NCBI GenBank assembly: GCA_903873705.1
Contig: CAIQPK010000026.1
Span: forward strand, 1 to 56,814
From: an uncultured Acidobacteriota bacterium
Lineage (GTDB): Bacteria; Acidobacteriota; Terriglobia; Terriglobales; Acidobacteriaceae
Reading direction: 5' to 3'
Length of the DNA stretch: 56,814 nucleotides
Made by a program: the position numbers and the translations under genes. The notes beneath the pieces are model-generated. The model did not search any database. It was not told where the DNA came from and saw only the letters and a list, made by a program, of their open reading frames with translations. Numbering within the stretch: the first letter of the stretch is position 1; every line of letters begins with the position of its first letter. Of this stretch, positions 27,118 to 36,695 are shown piece after piece.

Positions 27118-28509
27118 ATGAGTCCCGCCGAAAAGCCCACCCCAAAACAATCCATCAAAGCCGTCCGCGGCACCCGCGACCTCCTCCCCGACCAGACCCC
27201 CCTCTGGAACCACGTCGAGTCCACCGCCCGCGCCATCTTCTCCCGCTACGGCTTCGGCGAAATCCGCACTCCCATCTTCGAAGACACCACCCTCTTCTCC
27301 CGCTCCGTAGGCGAAGAAACCGATATCGTCAGCAAGGAAATGTTCACCTGGGAAGACCGCGCCCGCGCCGCCAGCGAGAAAGCGCAGTCCCTCACCCTCC
27401 GCCCCGAATCCACCGCCGGCGTCGTCCGCGCCTACATCGAGCACAAACTCGGCGAAACCGGCCAGCTCCAGAAGCTCTACTACATCGGCCCCCAGTTCCG
27501 CCGCGAGCGCCCCCAGCGCGGCCGCTACCGCCAGTTCTGGCAGATCGGCGCCGAAGTCATCGGCCCCCAAAGCTCCGGCGCGGAAAGCCCCATCCGCGAC
27601 GCCGAAGTCCTCGAAATGCTCTCCAGCCTGCTCGACGAACTCGGCATCCGCGACTGGCGCCTCGACCTCAACTCCGTCGGCAACGCCGACGACCGCGCCC
27701 GCTACAACGCCGCTCTCCGGGAAGCCCTCGCCCCGGTCAAGCACCTCATGTGCCCCGACAACCAGCGCCGCGCCGACACCAACCCCCTCCGCGTCCTCGA
27801 CAGCAAGGACGAAGCCGACCAGGAAATCATCAACACCCTCCCAAAAATCGCCGACTTCCTCAGCCCCGAATCCCGCACCCACTTCGAGCAGGTCCTCGCC
27901 GCGCTCGACGCCTCAGGCGTCAACTACAACATCAACCCCCGCCTCGTCCGCGGCCTCGACTACTACACCCGCACCACCTTCGAGTTCACCGTCACCACCG
28001 GCCTCGGCACCCAGAACGCCCTCCTCGGCGGCGGCCGCTACGACGGCCTCTCCGAAATGTTAGGCGGCCCCAAAGCCCCCGGCATCGGCTTCGCCATAGG
28101 CGAAGACCGCCTCATCCTCACCCTCCAGGCCCAGGCCGAAGCCGACGCCGCAGCCGAAGCGGGTGCCCCATCCTCACCGGCGGTCTCATCGCCGGTTAGG
28201 GTGGGCCAGGCATGGTCCCCCAAAAAGCTCGACGCCTACATCGCCCCCATAGGCGAAGCCCAAAACCCCGCCGCCCTCACCCTCGCCCGCGACCTCCGCC
28301 GCGCCGGCCTCACCATCGAAGTAGGCGACGGCCGTTTCAAACTAGGCAAGTCCTTCGACACCGCCGACAAACTAGCCCGCCACATCATCCTCCTCGGAGA
28401 GGACGAAGTGGCCACCCACACCGCCACGCTAAAAACCTTCGCCACAGGCGAGCAAGTAAAGGCCAACAGAGAAGAGTTGACAGACATGCTCAAGGGCGTG
28501 AAGCCATGA
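27118..28509 (+). CDS. hisS: Histidyl-tRNA synthetase with an in-frame repeat insertion
   Basis: HisS charges tRNA-His. Class II motifs are present: motif 2 YIGPQFRRERPQRGRYRQF, the histidine-binding LVRGLDYYTRTTFEF, GGGRYDGLSEMLGG and GFAIGEDRLIL (motif 3 region). The protein is 463 residues, about 35 more than usual. About 20 of the extra residues (348-366, GAPSSPAVSSPVRVGQAW) come from element D inserted in frame between the catalytic core and the anticodon-binding domain (LDAYIAPIGE...). The linker position should be tolerated. Upstream is repeat element A. Confidence 0.96.
   Translation: MSPAEKPTPKQSIKAVRGTRDLLPDQTPLWNHVESTARAIFSRYGFGEIRTPIFEDTTLFSRSVGEETDIVSKEMFTWEDRARAASEKAQSLTLRPESTAGVVRAYIEHKLGETGQLQKLYYIGPQFRRERPQRGRYRQFWQIGAEVIGPQSSGAESPIRDAEVLEMLSSLLDELGIRDWRLDLNSVGNADDRARYNAALREALAPVKHLMCPDNQRRADTNPLRVLDSKDEADQEIINTLPKIADFLSPESRTHFEQVLAALDASGVNYNINPRLVRGLDYYTRTTFEFTVTTGLGTQNALLGGGRYDGLSEMLGGPKAPGIGFAIGEDRLILTLQAQAEADAAAEAGAPSSPAVSSPVRVGQAWSPKKLDAYIAPIGEAQNPAALTLARDLRRAGLTIEVGDGRFKLGKSFDTADKLARHIILLGEDEVATHTATLKTFATGEQVKANREELTDMLKGVKP
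28160..28218. repeat. Element D copy inside hisS
   Basis: GGGTGCCCCATCCTCACCGG with partner CCGGTTAGGGTGGGCCAGGC. It is in frame and matches the intergenic copy at 26878 and the copy in hslU at 52290 in its GGGTGCCCC start and stem-loop layout. Confidence 0.75.
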
Positions 28510-28668
28510 CCGATCCCGCGGTGGCTTGCGCCTGCGACTTTAAAGAGTCCGCTGACATTCATCCGTTGATGGCGACTGTTTTCTCAACTTGTTCAATCCA
28601 TCTGCGAAACCGGGACAAAAGCCCCTTGATCGACTAGGGGACACGCACTGATTTCGGTAAGGGTTCAG

Positions 28669-29313
28669 TTAGGGCTTCAGAGGCCACGCCTTCCGGTCGA
28701 TATGGAACATATCCCGCGTCGTCGTATACCCACCCGCTCCATGCATGCGCCCAATCAACCGTAGCTGGTTCGGATCAATATGCAGCCGGGCGACATCGCT
28801 GAACGCATCCGTCCGAACATGCACATAAACAATTCGCCCCAGCAGAATCGTGCTCCGTCCACCCGGCGTGATCGTCTCATACAGCGTGCATTCGAGCGCC
28901 ACCGGCGAGGCCGCAATCCGCGGCACATCCACCACCTCGCACACCGCCATCTCTAGCCCCGCAAGCTGCGTCTCATCCGTTCCCCGCGGAGCATTCGTAG
29001 CCGTAATGTTCATCGCTTCCGCCAGCTCTTCCGGCACCATGTTGATCACAAACTCTTTGCGCGCCACAATGTTCGCCAGCGTGTCCTTCTCGCCCCGGTC
29101 GGGCGGTGCCGTGAAGCTGATGGCCACCATCGGCGGGTCCGACGACACAATATTGAAGAACGAAAACGGCGCCGCATTCACCACGCCCTCGGTGTCCCGC
29201 GACACCACCCACGCGATAGGGCGCGGCATGATGACTGACGCCAGCAGCTTGTAAGTATCCGCCTGCGAAAGAGAAGCGAGGTCGAAGTGCGAGAACGTAT
29301 CAGGTGTGGTCAT
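28669..29313 (-). CDS. Flavin reductase / flavoredoxin-like FMN-binding protein
   Basis: A 214-residue protein of the flavin-reductase-like split-barrel family. It begins at MTTPDTFSHFDLASLSQADTY (the preceding codon is also ATG). Family hallmarks are LASVIMPRPIAWVVSRDTEG, VNAAPFSFFNIVSSDPPMV, KDTLANIVARKEFVINMV and the C-terminal IDPNQLRLIGRMHGAGGY. It binds FMN and probably reduces a flavin or metal complex. It is divergent from the DUF4239 gene; the partner enzyme is not apparent. Confidence 0.9.
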   Translation of the reverse strand: MTTPDTFSHFDLASLSQADTYKLLASVIMPRPIAWVVSRDTEGVVNAAPFSFFNIVSSDPPMVAISFTAPPDRGEKDTLANIVARKEFVINMVPEELAEAMNITATNAPRGTDETQLAGLEMAVCEVVDVPRIAASPVALECTLYETITPGGRSTILLGRIVYVHVRTDAFSDVARLHIDPNQLRLIGRMHGAGGYTTTRDMFHIDRKAWPLKP

Positions 29314-29361
29314 CATCCTTGATCAAGGTTACACGCCGCAACCTGCCTGTACACTTTCGCC

Positions 29362-30132
29362 ATGCCCTCCCTGTTCGACCACCCATTACTCTTCTTCCCG
29401 CTCGTCGCGCTGTTGCTGCTGCTCACCGGATCCATCGGCGCCTGGCTCAAGTCGACACGCACTGACGCCGTCAGCGAAGCATCCGACACCCTCAAGACCC
29501 TCGAAGGCGCCGTCCTCGGTCTCCTCGGCCTGCTGCTCGGCTTCAGCTTCGCCATGGGCGTCGGCCGCTACGACGCCCGCAAGCAGCTCGAGATCGACGA
29601 AGCCAACGCCATCGGCACCACCTGGCTCCGCACCGACACCCTCCCCGAGCCCATCCGCTCCACCGAAAAGCAGCTCCTCCGCGAGTACGTTCCCGCGCGC
29701 ATGGCCTTCCTCTCCGCCGGCACCGACACCGCCGGCATCCAGGCCAGCATCGCCAAAACCGCAGACCTGCAGAGCCGCATGTGGGCCGCAGCCGCAGCGG
29801 ACGCGTCCATGCACCGCGACCCCATCAGCGGCCTCTTCCTCTCCACCCTCAACGACGCCATCGATCTCTCCGAAAAGCGTCTCGCCGCCTTCGAAAACCG
29901 CATCCCCATTGCAGCCTGGGTGTTGCTCTTGATGATGTCAGCCGCAGCCAGCGCGCTCGTCGGCATCGGCATGACCCACCGCTCACGCTTACTGCTGTTT
30001 GTGCTCCCGCTGGTAGTCGCCGGCGCCATGACGCTCATCCTCGACCTCGACAGCCCACGCGCCGGCTTCGTCATCATCCACCAAAAGAGCATGGAAAGAG
30101 TTGCCGCCCAGGTCAGCGCCACCACGCCGTAG
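29362..30132 (+). CDS. DUF4239 (bestrophin-like) membrane protein
   Basis: A 256-residue membrane protein. Two N-terminal helices (LLFFPLVALLLLLTGSIGAW and LEGAVLGLLGLLLGFSFAMG) surround LEGAVLGLLGLLLGFSF and GRYDARKQLEIDEANAIGTT, a pairing typical of DUF4239. A long helical external region is followed by two C-terminal helices (about 183-205 and 210-228). Related in architecture to bestrophin channels, but transport activity is not shown. Converges with the GH57 gene. Confidence 0.88.
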   Translation: MPSLFDHPLLFFPLVALLLLLTGSIGAWLKSTRTDAVSEASDTLKTLEGAVLGLLGLLLGFSFAMGVGRYDARKQLEIDEANAIGTTWLRTDTLPEPIRSTEKQLLREYVPARMAFLSAGTDTAGIQASIAKTADLQSRMWAAAAADASMHRDPISGLFLSTLNDAIDLSEKRLAAFENRIPIAAWVLLLMMSAAASALVGIGMTHRSRLLLFVLPLVVAGAMTLILDLDSPRAGFVIIHQKSMERVAAQVSATTP

Positions 30133-30134
30133 CG

Positions 30135-32810
30135 CTAGAAGGCCCGCACACCCTCGTCAATCACCAGCGCATCCACGTCAATATTCAGCGCGCTGCCCAG
30201 CTTGCGGAAACCCTCCCGCCACTCGTTCGACCACCGCGTCTCATCCGCCCGCCGCAGCAGATCGTTCCAGATATTCTGCGCCTGCCACAGGTTCACTTCC
30301 ATCGGGAGCGTGTTCAGGCTCTCCGCAATCGCCAGCGTCTCGTTCAGCACCGTAAGCGACTGCATCACCGCCGCAGCCGACTCCAGCCGCACCATCGCCC
30401 GCTTCATGCGACGGTCCGCCGTATAGCTCAGCAGCGCCACATCCAGCGTCACGCCATCGATCTTCGCGCGGCTTAGCAGCCGTGCCACCTCCGACGTGTC
30501 ATAGGCCTCCGCCTCCAGCGCTTTGCGCAGGCTCGCATTGATCGCAAACGTAGCCGCCACCGCCAGCGCCGGCGGAGCCGCCACGCCCGACTCCGACAGA
30601 AAATGCAACAGCGTCGCATGCTCTTCATAAATCCGCATCAGCGACCCCTCCACCTCCGCCAGCGTCTGGTTCAAAATGCTCTTCAGAATCCGGTGCTGCT
30701 CATCCGAAAACAGCGATGTCAGCGAGTACAGCGTATTGCCGAAGAACCGGTCGATCAGCCGGATCAGCTCCGGCAGGTTCGCCCGCCCAATCGCCGTCCG
30801 CGCAGAGTCGCAGAAGGCCACCCAGGCATCGGCATCCTCAGGCGTATACCGCCGCACCGCTGCCGACAAATTCTGGTCCCCAAGATGCAGCACGGCGAAG
30901 CAGATATCCTCGTACTCTTCCGTCACCCTTGAGCGCACCTCCGCCCGGCCCAGCGCCACACGCCCGCGACCTGAAGTAAACACCTCATAACTCTGCCGCC
31001 GCAGGTCAAAGCAGAACAACTCACCCTTATCCGGATAGCTGCGAAAGATCGAGCTGATCGCATAGTGCGCGCCCACGTGTTCCAGGTCCACCCGCGCATC
31101 CGTCACATTCCGTCGATAAACCTCGGCCCCATCACCGATGCTCGCAACATTGCTCTTGGCGCGGCCAAGGATCGCCAGGAACTCAGCTTCCAGCGCAGCG
31201 CCCTCCGGTCCGAAAAGCTCAGCAGCCAGCTGCAGCACACGCCCCGCATAGGCAATAATCTGCACCGTCTCAATGCCCGACACCTCATCGAAGAACCAGC
31301 CGCAGCTCGTGTACATCAGCTGTGTATGCCGCTCCAGCTCCAGCAGTTCAAAAACCGTAACCCGCTCCCGCGCCGTCAGCTCGTGCGTGGCATGAGCCGC
31401 AAGAAACCGCGCAATGTTGTCCGGCGAGCGATCGAGCACCACGTGAATGTAAGCATCCCGCGCCGCCCACAAGTCCTTCAGCAGCGGAGCGGCCGCAGCC
31501 TCGGCCAGCGGTGCCGTCGCATCCCGCAGCAGGTCCAGCGCCTCGCGCAACGGCCCGCGCCACTCCTGGTGCCAGCCGGCCTTGCCACCGTTACACCCGC
31601 AGTTTGACCGCCAACGCTCCACGCCATGCGAGCAGCTCCACGACGTCTCGTCGATCACCTCCGCTTCCCACAACGGCGGAAACTTCTCCAGGAACTCGCC
31701 ATAGTTCGTCAGCATCGCAAGGTCGTTGCTCTCAATCCAGTGCAGCGCATAGCTCAGGGCCATCTCGCCATGCTTGTGATGATGCCCGTAGCTCTCGCCA
31801 TCGGTCGCCACGTGCGCCAGCTGCGGTTCGCTCGCCGGCTTATCCGCATGAAGACCCCCCACCAGCCGCTGTCCGAACGTCTCGCCCGAGTTCAGCAGAC
31901 CCTCAAACGCAATCGCCCGCGACCCCGGTCCATCATAGAAAAAAACATGGATCGTGCGGCCTTCATCCAGGTGCACCAGGTAAGGATGCGTCGGATCAAC
32001 CATCGCTCCCGCCGTCGACGTCCACGGCGCAGTCGAGGGAGCCACAGCAGCAACGTCCGTGCTCCGCTGCGTCGGCGTTGGAATGATCGGCACCGCCTCA
32101 CCCGGAGGAACCTTGTCGGTCGCGCGCCGCCCCGGGTTCGGTTTCGGAGCCAGCTTCTGCGCCGCCGTCGCTGCCGCAGCCGCAGCGCGTTTACTCACCT
32201 CCTCTTCCGAGAGCCGCCGCACCCGCCCGCACTGGCTCGGCGCCAGGATCGTAAACTTGATCCCCTCCTGCGCCATCAGGTCCAGCACGCTGCGCGAAAC
32301 CGCCGTCTCCGCCAGCCACATGCCTTCCGGCTTGCGCCCAAAACGGTGCTCGAAGTCCGCAATGCCCCAGCGAATCTGCGTCCGCGCGTCGCGCTCAGTC
32401 GCCAGCGGCATGATGATGTGGTTGTACACCTGAGCAATCGCCGACCCATGCCCCGAGTACCGTTCCGCGCTCACCCGATCCGCATCCTGGATCATCCGAT
32501 AAGTACGCGGCGCAAACTCCGCCAGCCAGCTCAGCAATGTGGGCCCGAAATTGAAACTCATCCGCGCATAGTTGTTCACAATGCGGATAATCTCGTTCGC
32601 CTTATTCGTAATTCGCGAGGCACCATTCGGTGCGTAACACTCGGCCGTGATGCGGTCGTTCCAGTCGTGATACGGCGCAGCCGACTCCTGCACCTCAACC
32701 GTCTCCAGCCACGGATTCTCACGTGGCGGCTGGTAAAAATGTCCGTGAACGCAGATGTAGTGCTGAGGCTTTACCGCTGTGCTGGAGATCGGAGTCTTCG
32801 TTCGGGCCAT
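30135..32810 (-). CDS. Glycoside hydrolase family 57 protein with DUF3536 domain
   Basis: An 891-residue enzyme; the ATG (MARTKTPISSTAVKPQHYIC) has AGGTGGA eight bases upstream. The GH57 barrel begins VHGHFYQPPRENPW. The catalytic Glu region is GMWLAETAVSRSVLDLM and the acid region is ATDGESYGHHHKHGEMALSY. An Ala/Pro-rich insertion of about 65 residues (about 205-270) interrupts the barrel. The C-terminal half is the DUF3536 helical domain. Family members act on alpha-glucans (amylase, 4-alpha-glucanotransferase or branching activity). It is cytoplasmic, with no signal peptide, near the transaldolase gene but divergent. Confidence 0.92.
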   Translation of the reverse strand: MARTKTPISSTAVKPQHYICVHGHFYQPPRENPWLETVEVQESAAPYHDWNDRITAECYAPNGASRITNKANEIIRIVNNYARMSFNFGPTLLSWLAEFAPRTYRMIQDADRVSAERYSGHGSAIAQVYNHIIMPLATERDARTQIRWGIADFEHRFGRKPEGMWLAETAVSRSVLDLMAQEGIKFTILAPSQCGRVRRLSEEEVSKRAAAAAATAAQKLAPKPNPGRRATDKVPPGEAVPIIPTPTQRSTDVAAVAPSTAPWTSTAGAMVDPTHPYLVHLDEGRTIHVFFYDGPGSRAIAFEGLLNSGETFGQRLVGGLHADKPASEPQLAHVATDGESYGHHHKHGEMALSYALHWIESNDLAMLTNYGEFLEKFPPLWEAEVIDETSWSCSHGVERWRSNCGCNGGKAGWHQEWRGPLREALDLLRDATAPLAEAAAAPLLKDLWAARDAYIHVVLDRSPDNIARFLAAHATHELTARERVTVFELLELERHTQLMYTSCGWFFDEVSGIETVQIIAYAGRVLQLAAELFGPEGAALEAEFLAILGRAKSNVASIGDGAEVYRRNVTDARVDLEHVGAHYAISSIFRSYPDKGELFCFDLRRQSYEVFTSGRGRVALGRAEVRSRVTEEYEDICFAVLHLGDQNLSAAVRRYTPEDADAWVAFCDSARTAIGRANLPELIRLIDRFFGNTLYSLTSLFSDEQHRILKSILNQTLAEVEGSLMRIYEEHATLLHFLSESGVAAPPALAVAATFAINASLRKALEAEAYDTSEVARLLSRAKIDGVTLDVALLSYTADRRMKRAMVRLESAAAVMQSLTVLNETLAIAESLNTLPMEVNLWQAQNIWNDLLRRADETRWSNEWREGFRKLGSALNIDVDALVIDEGVRAF

Positions 32811-32907
32811 CGTTAGGTCCACCTATGCGAGTGTAGGACGCTCAGGCCCATCACACCAACTACGCGCACCCCGCCTGCACCAAAAGATGCAGCACGCGTG
32901 GCGGATT

Positions 32908-32913
32908 TATAAT
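32908..32913 (+). promoter_or_regulatory. Candidate -10 box of the transaldolase gene
   Basis: A perfect TATAAT stands 45 bp before the transaldolase start in otherwise GC-rich DNA. No good -35 hexamer is visible at 16-18 bp. Confidence 0.4.
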
Positions 32914-32958
32914 CAAACATGATGCGTGCGATTAGCGCGCCTGAGGAGTTCTTCTTTC

Positions 32959-33939
32959 ATGGCAAATCTTCTGGAACAGCTTAAGTCGATGACCACCGTG
33001 GTCTCGGACTCCGGCGACATCAACGCGATCAAGCAGTACAAGCCCACCGACGCCACCACCAACCCCTCACTCATCGCCGCCGCTGCAGGTATGCCCGCCT
33101 ACCAGCAGATCGTCGACGACGTCCTGCTGAACGCGCGCAAGGCCTCCCCGTCTGACGCCTCCGACAAGGACGTTGCCACCGCCGCCTTCAAAACCCTCGC
33201 CGTAGCCTTTGGCCGCAAAATCCTCGAGATCGTTCCCGGCCGCGTCTCCACCGAAGTGGACGCCCGCCTCAGCTACGACACCGAGGGCTCCCTCGCTGCC
33301 GCACGCGACATCATCAAGCAGTACAACGACGCCGGCATCGGCAACGAGCGCGTCCTCATCAAGCTCGCCTCCACCTGGGAAGGCATCAAGGCCGCCGAGA
33401 TCCTCGAAACCGAGGGCATCCATTGCAACATGACGCTCCTCTTCGGCCTCCACCAGGCCGTCGCCTGCGCTGAAGCGAAAGTCACTCTCATCTCGCCGTT
33501 TGTCGGCCGCATCCTCGACTGGTACAAGAAAGATACCGGCAAGGACTATGAAGGCGCCGACGATCCCGGCGTGCACTCCGTCACCGAAATCTACAACTAC
33601 TACAAGAAATTCGACTACAAGACCGTCGTCATGGGCGCCAGCTTCCGCAACTCGGGCGAGATCAAGGAACTCGCCGGCTGCGACCTCCTCACCATCGCTC
33701 CCAAGCTGCTCGAAGAGCTCCAGACCACCGAAGGCGATCTCCCCAAAAAGCTCGACGCCGAAAAATCCAAGGCCATGGACATTGAAAAGATCACCATCGA
33801 CAAGGCCACCTTCGACAGGATGCACGAAGAAAACCGCATGGCCCACGACAAGCTGAAGGAAGGTATTGAAGGCTTCTCCAAGGCCCTCGAAGAGCTCGAA
33901 CACCTCCTCGCCAAGCGTCTTGCCGAACTGCCGAAGTAA
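32959..33939 (+). CDS. tal: Transaldolase
   Basis: Transaldolase of the pentose-phosphate pathway, moving a dihydroxyacetone unit between sugar phosphates. The 326-residue TalB-type protein starts at [20 protein letters not shown] after TGAGGAG. It carries [11 protein letters not shown] (residues 29-39), the Schiff-base lysine K135 in [26 protein letters not shown] and SFRNSGEI. It is followed by a terminator and then alanine racemase. Confidence 0.97.
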   Translation: MANLLEQLKSMTTVVSDSGDINAIKQYKPTDATTNPSLIAAAAGMPAYQQIVDDVLLNARKASPSDASDKDVATAAFKTLAVAFGRKILEIVPGRVSTEVDARLSYDTEGSLAAARDIIKQYNDAGIGNERVLIKLASTWEGIKAAEILETEGIHCNMTLLFGLHQAVACAEAKVTLISPFVGRILDWYKKDTGKDYEGADDPGVHSVTEIYNYYKKFDYKTVVMGASFRNSGEIKELAGCDLLTIAPKLLEELQTTEGDLPKKLDAEKSKAMDIEKITIDKATFDRMHEENRMAHDKLKEGIEGFSKALEELEHLLAKRLAELPK

Positions 33940-33960
33940 TCGGCAACCCCAACTCAGCAT

Positions 33961-33992
33961 CAGGAGCGGCCCACGGGTCGCTCCTTTTGTTT
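33961..33992 (+). terminator. Terminator after transaldolase
   Basis: AGGAGCG pairs with CGCTCCT around a GC-rich loop, followed by TTTTGTTTG, 22 bp after the stop codon. Confidence 0.8.
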
Positions 33993-34047
33993 GCATCCAA
34001 ACTCACAGCTTCAACGGAGATAATGAAGCAAGGATGGGCGTGCGTCG

Positions 34048-35202
34048 GTGAATCACTGGGTGGAAATTTCGCAAGCGCAGCTCGTCGCCAACCTGCACGC
34101 AACGCGCGCCGCCGCGGGCGACCACGTAGACGTCCTCGCCGTCATCAAGGCCGACGCTTACGGACACGACGCCACCTTGTGCGCCCCCGTGATCGCAGCC
34201 GCCGGCGTTTCCTGGCTGGGTGTCACTGACGCCGAAGAAGGCGCAGCCGTCCGCACAGCACTCGGCGAAAACACCACCCGCATCATGGTCATGAGCGGCA
34301 TGAAAGCGGCCGACGCACCCATGATGTTCGCGCATCGTCTCACTCCGGTGGTTTGGACAAGCGAGCACATAGCCGCCCTCGAAGCCGCCGCGCAGGCGGC
34401 AAACCAGCCCATCGCCGTACACGTCGAAGTTGACACCGGCATGGCTCGCCAGGGCGCGCCCACCGGCATCGCTCTGCGAGACCTGCTTGCCCAACTCGCC
34501 GCCTCGCAGTGGGTCATCTGCGAAGGCATCATGACTCACCTCTGCTGCTCAGAAGTCGCCGGCGCAAGAACAACCGCCACCGCGCAACAACGATTCACCG
34601 AAGTCCTGCGCGATGTCGCCGCCGCCGGCCTCCACCCCGCATGGGTACACATCGGCAACTCATCCGCACTCGACGAAGGCACGACGATGACCTGGATCAG
34701 CGAACAGGCAGGCAAACTGAACGCCCGCGCCCTCGTCCGCACCGGACTCGCCGTCTACGGCTACTGTCTCCCCATCGAAGGCGAAAGCGGCCACCCTCAC
34801 CTGCAACCCGCTCTGCAGCACGTCATGATCTGGAAGGCTTCGATACTCAACGTGCGCCAGATCGACCCGGGCACATCCGTCGGCTACGGCGCCACGTTCA
34901 CCGCTCAACGCAAAATGACGCTGGCGCTTCTCGGCGCAGGTTACGCCGACGGCTTCCGCCGCGAAGCATCCTCCGGCATCGGCGACGGCTGGGTCATCAT
35001 CGACGGCCAAAGAGCCCCCATCGTCGGCCGCGTCTCCATGAACCTCACGATCGTGGACGTCTCCGCGATCCCCACCGTCACCACCGGCACAGAAGCCATC
35101 CTGCTCGGATCCGGCGTCACTGCCGAGGACCACGCCCGCTGGGCCAACACCATCCCTTACGAAATCCTTTGCGGCGTCCGCGGCCATCGCGTCCTCGTCT
35201 AA
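34048..35202 (+). CDS. alr: Alanine racemase
   Basis: Alr makes D-alanine for peptidoglycan with PLP. The 384-residue protein starts at a GTG (MNHWVEISQAQLVANLHATR). The PLP lysine is K34 in AVIKADAYGH; the second catalytic base is the Tyr in SVGYGATF. Also present are HVEVDTGMARQGAP and GRVSMNLTIVDVS. The start codon is GTG with a distant AAGGA; an overlapping ATG 25 bases upstream is out of frame. Single-copy context, no operon partner evident. Confidence 0.96.
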   Translation: MNHWVEISQAQLVANLHATRAAAGDHVDVLAVIKADAYGHDATLCAPVIAAAGVSWLGVTDAEEGAAVRTALGENTTRIMVMSGMKAADAPMMFAHRLTPVVWTSEHIAALEAAAQAANQPIAVHVEVDTGMARQGAPTGIALRDLLAQLAASQWVICEGIMTHLCCSEVAGARTTATAQQRFTEVLRDVAAAGLHPAWVHIGNSSALDEGTTMTWISEQAGKLNARALVRTGLAVYGYCLPIEGESGHPHLQPALQHVMIWKASILNVRQIDPGTSVGYGATFTAQRKMTLALLGAGYADGFRREASSGIGDGWVIIDGQRAPIVGRVSMNLTIVDVSAIPTVTTGTEAILLGSGVTAEDHARWANTIPYEILCGVRGHRVLV

Positions 35203-35206
35203 GCCG

Positions 35207-35359
35207 CTACCCCCGCTTGCGCAGCAGCAGCCGCTTCGAGCAGTACGTGCACACCCACGGATACAGTCCGAGCCACGTGTACACCGTCTTTTCCAGCAGC
35301 CGCGTCCGTTGCACGCGAACCATCTTCACCGGCCGGCAGATACATGATTTTGAAAACAT
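35207..35359 (-). CDS. 50-residue CxC/CxxC small protein, zinc-ribbon-like
   Basis: ATG to TAG encodes 50 residues, converging with alr. It holds C6-I-C8 near the N-terminus and C36-T-Y-C39 near the C-terminus, separated by RTRLLEKTVYTWLGLYPW, and ends in a basic tail (KRLLLRKRG). The spacing fits a tiny zinc ribbon of the kind with R-R-L-E-K and GLYP/WxC patterns seen in other bacteria. Ribosome binding site is weak; a TTG three codons upstream is possible. Similarity search needed to confirm. Confidence 0.5.
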   Translation of the reverse strand: MFSKSCICRPVKMVRVQRTRLLEKTVYTWLGLYPWVCTYCSKRLLLRKRG

Positions 35360-35433
35360 CGAGTGCAACTACCCCAAAGGTCGAACAAAAGTTGCCGGCG
35401 TTCTCTGTCGGCTGCCGATCATAACTCATTTTG

Positions 35434-36660
35434 ATGCAAACCACCGGTACACTGCTTAATGTGCTTTCAAGTTTGTATGCCAAGTGGATGTTTGCGTGGG
35501 AAACGGCCTTAACCACGCGCGATGAGAACCGGGTGGAGCGGCCGCTGGAATGGGGCTTCGACTGGCTGGCCGACTTCGGCGGCGACCAGGCCGAAGCCGA
35601 AGTGCAACGCGGCGAGACCTCCGCCCTCGAAGCGATGTCCGCCCTCAACCGCCGCATCGCCGCCGACCCCCACAGCTTCTTCGACTACCGTACCCCCACC
35701 GACTTCCGCATCGAGCAGCACTTCCCCGAGCTCTACCCCACCAACGTCCGCCCCGAAACCCTCGAACAGGAGCGCGAGTACAAGCGCCAGGCCGAGTCCG
35801 GCGAGCTCCGCAAGGCCCCGTTCCTCCGCTTCACCTCCGCCGTGCGCACGCCCCACCCGGAAAACGACCTCGTGAACGCCCGCTGGTACCCCGCCCACCA
35901 CAAGGACAAATCCAAGCCCCGCCAGGCCATGATCGTCATGCCCCAGTGGAACGCCGACGCCTTCTCCCACAACGCCCTCTGCGAAATCTTCAACAAGTTC
36001 GGCATCGCCTGCCTCCGCCTCTCCAAGCCCTACCACGACACCCGCCGCCCCGCCGAGCTCGAGCGCTCCGACTACGCTGTCAGCGCCAACATCGGCCGCA
36101 CCATCTCCGCCTGCCGCCAGGCCGTAGCCGACATCCGCAGTTGCATGGACTGGCTCCAAGCCGAAGGCTACGAGCAGTTCGGCGTCCTCGGTACCAGCCT
36201 CGGCAGCTGCTACGCTTTCATCGCCGCCGCCATGGACAAGCGCCTCCGCGTCTGCGCCTTCAACCACGCCTCCACCTGGTTCGGAGACGTCGTCTGGACC
36301 GGCCAGAGCACTCGCCACATCCGCGCCGCATTCGAGCACGCCGGCCTCACCCAGGACCAGGTCCGAGACCTCCTCCTCGCCGTCAGCCCCATGGCCTACA
36401 TGGACACCTTCGCCGAGCACCCCAAGCAGGCCCTCGTCGTCTACGCCCCCTACGACCTCACCTTCCCCATAGCCCTCACCCGCGGCGTCCTCTCCAACTT
36501 CCAGGCCCGCAACATCGACTACGTAGCCAAGGTCCTCCCCTGCGGCCACTACACCACCGGCGAAGCCCCCTACAAATTCATCGACGGCTGGTACCTCGGC
36601 TCCTTCATCTACAGAGCCTTCAAGAAGCTTGCAGCAGAGCGCGATACGTCTGCGAATTAA
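35434..36660 (+). CDS. Alpha/beta hydrolase family protein (ABHD18-like)
   Basis: A 408-residue protein with an alpha/beta hydrolase core in its second half. The nucleophile elbow is VLGTSLGSCYAF (residues about 252-263), the histidine may be in LPCGHYTTGE, and the acid in YAPYDLTFP. The N-terminal 140 residues (EWGFDWLAD, FRIEQHFPELYP) and FASAVRTPHPENDLVNARWYP-like region match ABHD18-type hydrolases. No signal peptide. Substrate unknown. It is monocistronic; HepT/MntA genes lie downstream on the opposite strand. Confidence 0.82.
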   Translation: MQTTGTLLNVLSSLYAKWMFAWETALTTRDENRVERPLEWGFDWLADFGGDQAEAEVQRGETSALEAMSALNRRIAADPHSFFDYRTPTDFRIEQHFPELYPTNVRPETLEQEREYKRQAESGELRKAPFLRFTSAVRTPHPENDLVNARWYPAHHKDKSKPRQAMIVMPQWNADAFSHNALCEIFNKFGIACLRLSKPYHDTRRPAELERSDYAVSANIGRTISACRQAVADIRSCMDWLQAEGYEQFGVLGTSLGSCYAFIAAAMDKRLRVCAFNHASTWFGDVVWTGQSTRHIRAAFEHAGLTQDQVRDLLLAVSPMAYMDTFAEHPKQALVVYAPYDLTFPIALTRGVLSNFQARNIDYVAKVLPCGHYTTGEAPYKFIDGWYLGSFIYRAFKKLAAERDTSAN

Positions 36661-36695
36661 ACACGCAGACGTACGTTTGTCGTCAGATCAACCCA

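Noticed and set aside
28510-28668. Possible small gene or RNA between hisS and the flavin reductase
   Set aside because: No start signal, no clear hairpin and no tRNA-like fold found by eye.
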